From Hypericum androsaemum (Eukaryota > Streptophyta > Magnoliopsida > Malpighiales > Hypericaceae): DNA of 64,000 nucleotides. The notes below the pieces were generated by a model. That model was not told the DNA's origin. It searched no databases and saw only the letters and a list, made by a program, of their open reading frames with translations. Both the position numbers and the translations under genes were made by a program. Shown piece after piece: positions 56,473-64,000 of the stretch (position 1 is the stretch's first letter; the number at the start of each line of letters is the position of its first letter). The DNA lies in the NCBI GenBank assembly GCA_963995505.1, contig OZ023194.1:14504428-14568427 (forward strand), given 5' to 3'.

Positions 56473-57582
56473 TTACCGACTTGAACCGTAAGAAACAGAG
56501 GTAGGCCGCCATGGTCGTGTAAGAAGAAAGGTGTCAGGAGAAGGCTGTGTGACTTCGAATTCGTTCTTGATCGCAACTTTGCAGACGTTATTGCAACCTT
56601 TTGACAAATCAAGGAACGACAAACCCTGATTTCCTATGAAGTAGACAATATGTCCATAAGGATGAAGAGCAACCGGTGTGTAACTAAAACTCCGAAACCA
56701 GTTTCGGGACGATGACTTGAAGATCAAACTCCATCGTCCTTCATTGTGATCTAGCTCCCAGATAATCAAATCGTCAAAATATTCATGATCAATACCTTGT
56801 GCTGCGAATTTCAACATCCTGATTGAACCATGTACTACACCTAAAAGACGTCGTCTAGCGTAGTATGTGTCTTCTGGGCTTGGATCCGGAAAGATGCTCA
56901 AGCTATCTTCAAACGGGTCATAGGCTACAACATGCTCACGATAAATATGCCAATACAGCTTCCCATTGAGGGACAGGATGTTTATAGGACTCTTATATTC
57001 ATGTTTCGTCATCCACTGAACCTCCTCCCATTCTCCGGTCTCAGATACAAAGACATGTTCTAAGTCACCGTATCTATCCATGCACACGACCCTGTATCGA
57101 TGTCCTTGAGGTTCACAGACGACTGCAAATTTCTTATTCAATGAGAATGGTAGGGTAGGAAGAGCGACCCATCTCTTAGTGAACGGGTTGCACACGACCA
57201 AGGAACCTGTTGGCACTGAGCAGGGTTTGAGCAACAGCAAGTCCTCTGATGCGCCAATGACATATTGATCATCCAATATGTAGCTGAAATCGAGCGCTGC
57301 AATAGTGCTCGGATCGCACTGAGAGGGTAGCATGGGATACACAGGGGCACCTTTTAGACACGACATGTACGAAAATAGGAGTGCTTCACCGTTACCCCAT
57401 GGGCAATTGTTTTCTTCTCCGAGAGATATGAAACGTGGGATGTAGTCACGGGATGAGATGATAGAGTTCCAGCGTCGGGATAGTGTTCTCAGAACAGCGG
57501 CTGCCTTTGCCGGAAAAATCAACGTTGTCATCGGAACCCTAGCGAGTATTTCGAGTAGTAGATCATCCGACAGATCATCCAT
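56473..57582 (-). CDS. F-box protein with FBA-like C-terminal domain (only intact array member)
   Basis: A single exon of 369 codons. Residues 1 to about 45 form the F-box (MDDLSDDLLLEILARVP, AKAAAVLRTLSRRWNSIISS), which in SCF ubiquitin ligases binds Skp1/ASK. Residues about 110-350 form a beta-rich substrate-binding-type domain (VVCNPFTKRWVALPTLPF, VVCEPQGHRYRVV, VFVSETGEWEEV, KLYWHIYREHVVAYDPFEDS, VYFIGNQGLSFLDLSKGC) ending LLTRPWRPTSVSYGSSR. The substrate is unknown. The start is odd: the array's usual ATG is at 57637, but one extra A in an A-run shifts it out of frame. A Glu-to-Met change provides the new ATG at 57582 at the very edge of the F-box. Expression is not shown. Confidence 0.8.
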   Translation of the reverse strand: MDDLSDDLLLEILARVPMTTLIFPAKAAAVLRTLSRRWNSIISSRDYIPRFISLGEENNCPWGNGEALLFSYMSCLKGAPVYPMLPSQCDPSTIAALDFSYILDDQYVIGASEDLLLLKPCSVPTGSLVVCNPFTKRWVALPTLPFSLNKKFAVVCEPQGHRYRVVCMDRYGDLEHVFVSETGEWEEVQWMTKHEYKSPINILSLNGKLYWHIYREHVVAYDPFEDSLSIFPDPSPEDTYYARRRLLGVVHGSIRMLKFAAQGIDHEYFDDLIIWELDHNEGRWSLIFKSSSRNWFRSFSYTPVALHPYGHIVYFIGNQGLSFLDLSKGCNNVCKVAIKNEFEVTQPSPDTFLLTRPWRPTSVSYGSSR

Positions 57583-57724
57583 TTCTATGCCCGCCGGTTG
57601 AGCTTGGAGGTCGAAGGTATTTTGTTTGTAATTTCATGGCGTTTTTGTCCTTCGACCTAATACGGTGGATCGATGCGGCTAGCTAATTTCAGGGGACTAG
57701 GTTTTAGTCATTGGACCTGTTCCG

Positions 57725-57738
57725 TATATATTATAAGC
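57725..57738 (-). promoter_or_regulatory. TATA box of the intact F-box gene
   Basis: Reverse complement reads CTTATAATATATAC, about 90 bp upstream of the ancestral ATG position, in line with the TATA positions of copies 2 and 5. Confidence 0.45.
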
Positions 57739-57739
57739 C

Positions 57740-58549
57740 CAGATCGAAGTAAGAAAAAGATTCCGCATAAAATTGTGATTGTATTACTCCTTAGGGAACA
57801 AGGTTTTTGATCGAGTTCTTATTTACGTATATCTTCATCAATTTTTTAATATATGAAAATAAAATATAAACAAGAGAAAATACGTTATGGTTTGTCTCCT
57901 TTGTCCAAATATCTTATATTTGTATTTATAAAAATTCTCAACTATGCAATTTTAGTAATAAATTCTCAACTAACGTGACAAGTTTGACTACTTTTCTCGA
58001 GTTCCACTTTAATAGAATCTCGGAGAAAAAAATACTCATAACTAGCATGTGAGATCGCCTAGTCAATGTGTATTTCTTTTTTTCGCTTAATACATTTTTT
58101 TAAGGGCTGATTAAAGGAAAAATTTATGATGGTTCGTGTACAAATATGATTTGGTTAAATTTGATTGAGTAAAAATTGTATATTCTTACATAATTCATTT
58201 TTTCTCTCTTAAATTTTTGCTTAATACCTTCACCGAGGCATGATTAAACGAAAAATTTTATAATGTCTCTCTACAAATATGATTTATTATATTTGTTGAT
58301 AATGATTTTATCAAATAGTTTTTTTTTGGTGTGTTCAATAGAGTTCACCTATATTTTATTGAAGAAGTTCATATGTTATAACATAGTATAAAATAATTAT
58401 CATAAAATTACTTATTAAACATCCGCCTTGGTAGCATCCTCACCACAAGCATTCGAGATCACCCGGTTAAATATCCCGCTATGATCGGTTATCATAGCGA
58501 TAGCCAGTCGCATCCATGCATGACAAGCACATTCCAACCATCGCATTTT
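57740..58549. other. 5' flank of the intact F-box gene, AT-rich
   Basis: 58440-58530 carries the GATCGGTTATCATAG landmark found upstream of other copies. No gene. Confidence 0.5.
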
Positions 58550-58558
58550 TAAATTTTT

Positions 58559-59280
58559 GGGAAAAGTCCACTTTAGTACCCTGTGGTATCGCCCAAAATC
58601 ACTTTAGTACCCTGTGGTAAAAAACTGATCAATCGAGTCATACTTATTTCAATTAACATCAAAAAGGTCCTCGGGCAGCTGCCCGGACCTGCCCGAACCT
58701 ACCCGAACCCAGCCCGAACTACGTTGCCAGCCACGTGGAGAGGAGGAGGAGGACGCGGGGAGGAGGAGGAGGAGGAGGAGGAGGAGGCGGAGAGGAGGAG
58801 GAGGAGGACGCGGAGGAGGAGGCGGAGAGGTGGAGGAGGAGGAGGAGGACGCGGAGGAGGAGGAGGAGGACGCGGAGAGGAGGAGGACGTGGAGAGGAGG
58901 AGGAGGAGGACGCGAAGGAGGAGGAGGAGGATGCGGAGAGGTGGAGGAGGATGCGGAGGAGGAGGAGGACGCGGAGAGGAGGAGGAGGACGCGGAGGAGG
59001 AGGAGGAGGAGGACGCGGAGGAGGAGGAGGACGCGGAGAGGAGGAGGAGGAGGAGGGAAGGAGATGGATGTCCACGTGGCACCACGTCATCAAAATTTGG
59101 TGACGTGGCTGGCCACATAGTTTGGGCAGGGTTCGGATAGGTTCGGGCAGGTCCGGGCAGCTGTCCGATGACCTTTTTGATGTTAATTGGAATAAGTATG
59201 ACTCGATTGATCAGTTTTTTGCCACAAGGTACTAAAGTGATTTTGGGCGATACTACAGGATACTAAAGTGAACTTTTCTC
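58559..59280. mobile_element. Non-autonomous MULE with a purine-repeat core
   Basis: Perfect 9-bp target duplications TAAATTTTT (58550-58558 and 59281-59289) flank a 722-bp element. The TIRs (GGGAAAAGTCCACTTTAGTA at the left, GAGAAAAGTTCACTTTAGTA at the right in reverse complement) run about 180 bp each and contain a GCCCGAACC-rich inner part. The core is a GGA-rich simple repeat. No transposase. Confidence 0.92.
58737..59068. repeat. About 330-bp (GGA)n/GACGCGGAG purine tract
   Basis: Almost pure A/G on the plus strand with GAGGAGGAGGA and GACGCGGAGGA units. Open frames of E, R and G repeats cross it in every phase and should not be read as genes. Confidence 0.9.
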
Positions 59281-59289
59281 TAAATTTTT

Positions 59290-60139
59290 TGCATTTTTGA
59301 ATTACGCATTTTTAAGATTTGAACCACAAATCTCAGTAATGAAATTTAAGTTCCTTACTAGTTGAACTAATCTGTACTAATTCAGTTATTACCTTTTCAA
59401 AGGTCACTTGGGAATGGCAAAAGCACATCCTTAATCAAGTTTAGGAAGCAGGTCTTAATGGTGTAAAGAAGCACTAAATTGGGGTTTTTTTCACTTTTCT
59501 CTGTGAACTTTCAGGCTACCTGGAATTGGACCAGGGACTTCTACTACCAATCTGTAGTTAGAAATTACAGTGAAGAAGCGTTTCAACGATCGGTGCATGT
59601 TCAAGAGCTTATAGTTTCAAGGAATCGGTTTTTCGATAGAGCATTGATCTGGTACTTTGGTTTTTGCTAGAGCATTATCAATGGAGCCATTTTATCCACC
59701 AACGTATAATCATGTGGATCAAACTAGACGAATCTTTCATTTTTAATGAAATTGGTTTGCTATAAACATGTGATCCGATTCTATGTTTTGATGAACTAAG
59801 CTTCAAACTGACTTGGGAGTGCTTTATATCCAAAAGTATCAGATGACTGTTCTCTTATTGTTTCACTAATAAGAAATTGTCACTTCTAATTTGATGTTTG
59901 ACAGAGCAACCAACTCAAATATTCATAATTAAAATAAATAGCAAAATGAAAGTATCTTGTAATCTAACCGAAATAATATATTTAAGCTCGATTTTCCTCC
60001 AATATCCCATTCGGCTTTGTCCTTTTTCCGTAGGAAAGCTGCCAATATCGCCCGCTGATCCCCGCTGATCCCCAAGGCGCCTGGAGTTCATAAGCAGCAA
60101 GACATTGATGCACACAAAAATAGGCAATTAAAATAATCA
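59290..60139. other. 3' flank of F-box copy 10
   Basis: 59395-59665 matches 22690-22980 and 61130-61330 (GGAATGGCAAAAGCACATCC, TTCAAGAGCTTATAGTTTC). No gene. Confidence 0.55.
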
Positions 60140-60917
60140 TTACAGACTTGAATTGTCAGAAACAGAGGTAGGCTGCCATGGTCGTGTAAGAAGAAAGGTG
60201 CCCTGCCAAAGATGTGGGAGTTCGGGTCCATCCTTGATCTCAAGTCTGGAGAAGCCATTGCAACCTTTTGACAAATCAAGGAACGCCAAAACCCGACGAT
60301 TTCTCATGAAGTAGACAACATGTCCATAAGGATGAAGTGCAATCGGTTCGTAGAGAATCAAATTCCGATCATAACTATGGTTCTGTAACGATGACTTGTA
60401 GATCAAACCCCATCGTCCTTGCTTGGAATCCAGGTCCCACATAATCAAATCATGAAAAATACTGACTTCGTCTTGCGAATTTAAACACCCTGAGTGAACC
60501 ATGTACTACACCTAAAATGTATTGACAGCTATAGTCTACGTCTTCATCTGGATCGGGAAAGAAGTTGAGACTATCCTCAAAGGGGTCATAGGCTACAATG
60601 TGCTCATGATAAATATATCGATATAGCTTCCCACGGAAAGGCAGGATTTTGCTACCAGATTTGTATTCATCATTCATCGTCCACCGGACCTTTTCCCATT
60701 CTCCGGTCTTGGATACAAAGACATGTTTTAACTTGCTGTGTAAATCCTTGGACACAACCCTGTATCGATGTCCTTGAGGTTCATAGACAACTGCAAAAAT
60801 TTCATATTGTGACAATGGTGGAACTGGAAGAGCTGACCATCTTTTTGTGAACGGATTGCAGATGACTAAGGGGACCGTCGACCATGGGATGTCTTCGAGC
60901 AAGAGCAATTCCTCTGA
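60140..60917 (-). pseudogene. F-box gene relic, copy 10 (5'-truncated)
   Basis: Begins abruptly at about 60917 within the EELLLLEDIPWS region, so the F-box domain is absent. Frame 60908-60450 carries VICNPFTKRWSALPVPPLSQ, VYEPQGHRYRVVSK, VFVSKTGEWEKV and HEHIVAYDPFEDSLNFFPDP. An indel near 60480 moves the rest to another frame (60502-60140: MWDLDSKQGRWGLIYKSS, then LFLDLSKGC-like, ending TRPWQPTSVSDNSS). A flank landmark (GAGAAGAGTGCCTTCCAAGG) is fused directly to the truncation point, showing a deletion join. Confidence 0.85.
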
Positions 60918-61715
60918 CGGTGAGAAGAGTGCCTTCCAAGGCTAAGGAAAGTTAATGCTACCACAAAAAGTATAATCGGAAATTAATATGTTCGTTCAAT
61001 CAACTCCGCTGGGAGTCGAAACCCATCCGTAAATAGATTCTCAAACATTTTTTCTATATGAATTTTCGATTGGATTCCTGAAAAAATAAATTAGTGTTCA
61101 ATCAGCGGCGCTTTCAGAAATCAGGTCACTTGGGAATGGAAAAAGCACATCGTGGATCAAGTTAGGAAACACTCAAATGGGGTGTTATGGCTCGAATCCA
61201 TATATCATCCGGACTGGACCAGGGACTTTTATTACAAATCTGTAGTTGGAAATTCCAGTGACGCAGCAATCCGACGGTTAGTGTATGTTCAAGGGCTTAT
61301 AATTTCAGTGATTCGATTTTTCGACAGTTTTTTTGTTTTGTTTATAGCACTTGTTATTTGACTTTCTAGATCGACAAATTTAAATTCAAGTCAAATGAAA
61401 TTTTTAGAAGTGATAAAATTGTCAACGACTCATGTGATGTCATGTCGCAATCGTGCTTTTTGTATTTGGACATTACTTGTATTCGTTTGCTTTCAAACTT
61501 AATCTTTTTTATAACTAAAATTGTATTATTCCTCAAAAATCATCATAAATATTTGAATTATCAGATAGAGACTTGAATCATTCGTTGCTTATTGTACGAT
61601 ATAAAATAATTCATTAGACAGAGACTTGAATCATCCGTGGCTTTATTGATTCAAGTGGTGAAAAATTTGTAGTAAAAAAAATCTTCAGTTAAAAAAATTA
61701 TAATTATAATATTTC
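60918..61715. other. Recurring F-box 3' flank and AT-rich DNA
   Basis: 61085-61330 repeats the array flank. The remainder is AT-rich with no supported feature. Confidence 0.5.
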
Positions 61716-62201
61716 TGTTAGGAATTCAGCAACTAGAGAACAAGATCGCACAAAGAACACGGAACAAGAGAATTACGTGGTTCGGCCTAATGTCTACGTC
61801 CACGGGGAGAAAGGAGAACTTTTATTGATGAGTTTCCGAGCCACAAAGTCATACAAAACCTTAGGGTAACATGTCTTTATATAGAGACAAACCCTTGGTG
61901 TACAAGTAACCTATCTAGGTCTAATTAGGAGTCCAGAATCTAGTCAGAATAGGAATAGGAATAGGAAATAAGTCTTTCCTATTTCTCGCCATCCCAACAA
62001 TCTCCACCTTGGCGAGAAATCATCTCGTGGAAGAACCATGAAGCTCCACCCGAACTTCAACAAACTCCACCTTGACAAAACACCGCCCCATGAAGAACCA
62101 TGAGATCTTGCAAAACCAATCCAACTCCACCGACTCCATCTCGAACCATAGATAACTGCATCAATAAGACCATCTCAACTTTCTCTTCACCTTTTGTTCA
62201 A

Positions 62202-63873
62202 TCACTTGGAGCCAGCCCGTAAACTCGAGCTTCTGAGCTTGCTTGGCCTATTCCCTCCAATCTCCATTGAACCCCAACTAGCAAGTTCACATGCTGAAGC
62301 AAACTTGTGACCAATAGATGCGCTCTCTATTTTTCGGTCAACCCCATGCTCCGCAACCACGAACTGCTTCTCCGCTGGACCTTCTTGCCTCATACCAATG
62401 CTACATGCCATAGCATACAAAGGGCAACCTTTTTTCTACCAAGTAGAACCCTTGACATGCCACGAACTCCACTGTTCGGCCTTGAGTGAGATACCCGATT
62501 CGCCCGTGGTGCTACCAACGGCTTCGCATTCCCCATGCAAAACCTACCCAACACCTTTGACGTGCACGTCTCTTTAGACAACCATAGCGGAAACTTGCTA
62601 ACTTTGTCTCCGCGAATCCCAACTCTACTCAAACCATTCATGTCAAGCTTTCGCTCCATCACACAAGAGCTTTTCTCCCCTCTATCGGAACCCAACGATG
62701 TGACTCCACCTACAACTGTGTTCCCCACTAACCTATAGGTGTTCATAGCATTCCTTTCAACCTTCATCACCACCACAACATCCTTCTCCACTTCTATTAG
62801 CCCGCCTACAACATTATAGTTGTACCCACTATAATCCAAGACTCCTAACGAGATCAAATTCCTCTCAACCTTCGAAACATGCCTAACCCCACACAATTTT
62901 CTCTCAACACCATCCCACATCTTGATTTGGATATCACCTATGCCAGCAATTCTGCAAGTAGAACCATCACCCTTAGTCACCATACCTGAATCAACGAACT
63001 TGTAGGTGTCGAACTACCCTCTCTTGGGCGTCATGTGGAAAGAGCAAGCGCTATCCAAAATCCAGGAATTAGAATGCTTTGGACTTGACAAAACAGAAAG
63101 AAGATCACCATCTGACCCGTCCGAATGTGAGGCCACATTCACGGAACTTGATCCTTTTTCCTCGCGATCCCGAGTTTTTTTGGACAATCCTTCTTCACGT
63201 GCCCTTTTTCTCTGCACTCGAAGCAATTTCCCTTGAACCTCCTTGACCACGACTTGGATCCCTTCCTGTCTTTTGCCCCACTACGATCACCATGGCTACC
63301 CCTCACAACTAGCCCTTCCGCTTGTTCATCGTCAATTTTCCTTCTTTGATGAAACCCTAGCAGAACACTTGTGATATCTTCCAACACCAGGGACTCCTTC
63401 CCCCAAGTTAGAGTTGTAACCAAATTTTCGTAGGAGCCAGGTAAAGAATTCAGCAGCAACAATGCCTTGTCTTCTTCCTCGAACTTCATATCAACCTTTC
63501 TCAAGTCGCTCACAAGTTGACTGAAACCATTAATGTGTTGGCTCAAATCCGAGCCCTCCTTCATCTTGAGCTAAAGCTTGTTCGACAAAGACTTAGACAT
63601 ATACCTTGCTTCCAATTTCTTCCATACCTCAGCTGGTGACTCCTCATCCATGACGTGATACATCACATCATCCGCCAAGCACAAGCGAATTGTCGCCACT
63701 GCCTTGGCCCCCATCTCCTTCCACTCTTGCTCCTCCATCTTCTCAGGCTTCTTCTCCGAGAGCGCGATGACCATCCCTTGTTGCACGAGGAGATCCTTGA
63801 CACGTCTTTGCCATAACCCAAAATTCGAAGAACCATCGAATTTCACAAGAGCAAACTTCGCGCCGTCCGTCAT
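62202..63873 (-). pseudogene. gag-protease-tail coding region of the 61716-64000 element
   Basis: Gag starts at ATG 63873 (MTDGAKFALVKFDGSSNFGL) and runs to a TAG near 63571. It continues in the same sense as MKEGSDLSQHINGFSQLVSD with the CCHC knuckle CFECREKGHVKKDC (about 63200). The protease reads WILDSACSFHMTP (about 63040), where the usual DSG is DSA, then GIGDIQIKMWDG and the VRHVSKVERNLISLG block. The last about 190 codons (LDMNGLSRVGIRGDKVSKFP onward to 62202) are conserved with the 3079 element but match no pol domain I know. At least three stops or shifts interrupt it. Confidence 0.75.
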
Positions 63874-63929
63874 CCTCCAACCTAAGCTCTTGATACCAAT
63901 TGTTAGGAATTCAGCAACTAGAGAACAAG

Positions 63930-64000
63930 ATCGCACAAAGAACACGGAAAGATCGCACAAAGAACACGGAAAGATCGCACAAAGAACACGGAAAGATCGC
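63930..64000. repeat. 22-bp tandem repeat within the 5' LTR at the window edge
   Basis: AAGATCGCACAAAGAACACGG and one more base repeat at least three times up to the last base. The matching place in the 3' LTR (about 61744) has a single copy. Confidence 0.85.

Larger units (their letters stand above)
61716..64000 (-). mobile_element. Gag-protease Copia-like element, cut by the window edge
   Basis: The 3' LTR is 61716-61999 and the 5' LTR begins at 63901 and runs off the window. The polypurine complement (ATCTCCACCTTGGCGAG) follows the 3' LTR at 62000. The PBS complement GCTCTTGATACCA (63886-63898) has one extra T. The interior of about 1.9 kb holds gag, a CCHC knuckle, a protease and a conserved tail shared with the 3079-4988 element. 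No integrase or reverse transcriptase is present. It is the fullest copy of this family here. Confidence 0.9.

Noticed and set aside
58583..59140. Open frames of 96-185 codons of E/R/G or P/S/L repeats in all phases
   Set aside because: A period-3 purine repeat has no stops in any frame; this is composition, not coding.

Overview
This window is nuclear DNA from a flowering plant. The evidence is interrupted genes with GT-AG introns, plant-only gene families (an XB3/XBAT ankyrin-RING E3 ligase, a TFL1/BFT-type PEBP gene, an F-box array, a captured LRR receptor-kinase exon) and a dense set of plant transposons. I cannot name the species.

Layout. 1-498: 3' end of an unrecognised plus-strand gene. 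1-9.7 kb: AT-rich DNA with a SINE, a short gag-only Copia element (3079-4988), a Pack-MULE carrying a receptor-kinase exon (6334-7593), a second SINE and a non-autonomous hAT (8829-9682). 10.0-12.9 kb: a complete ten-exon XBAT-type E3 ligase gene. 14.0-14.9 kb: a complete four-exon TFL1/BFT-clade gene on the minus strand. 16.9-61 kb: a tandem family of F-box genes, all on the minus strand, in about ten recognisable copies or fragments. Only the copy at 56473-57582 reads through, and it uses a shifted start. The others carry frameshifts, stops, truncations or insertions.

Transposons are packed between and inside the F-box copies. They include a TRIM nested in a LINE tail (26736-27294), a gypsy-like element without pol (28093-31923), a solo LTR with a nested SINE (36258-36971), a 5.6-kb L1-type LINE splitting an F-box pseudogene (44885-50464), a gag-protease-only Copia element (50930-55230), two further MULEs (24822-25792 and 58559-59280), and a second gag-protease-only Copia family (21296-22235 and 61716 to the right edge, related to 3079-4988). 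Most boundaries rest on target-site duplications read directly from the sequence.

How it fits together: two conserved single-copy genes lie at the left. The rest is a birth-and-death F-box cluster used as a landing pad by non-autonomous elements. The most unusual content is (i) Copia-like families that keep gag and a protease remnant but have no reverse transcriptase, with an ordered series of internal deletions, and (ii) MULEs whose terminal inverted repeats or cores contain long strand-asymmetric purine/pyrimidine tracts. I see no bacterial-type operon, CRISPR array, convincing tRNA gene or rRNA gene.
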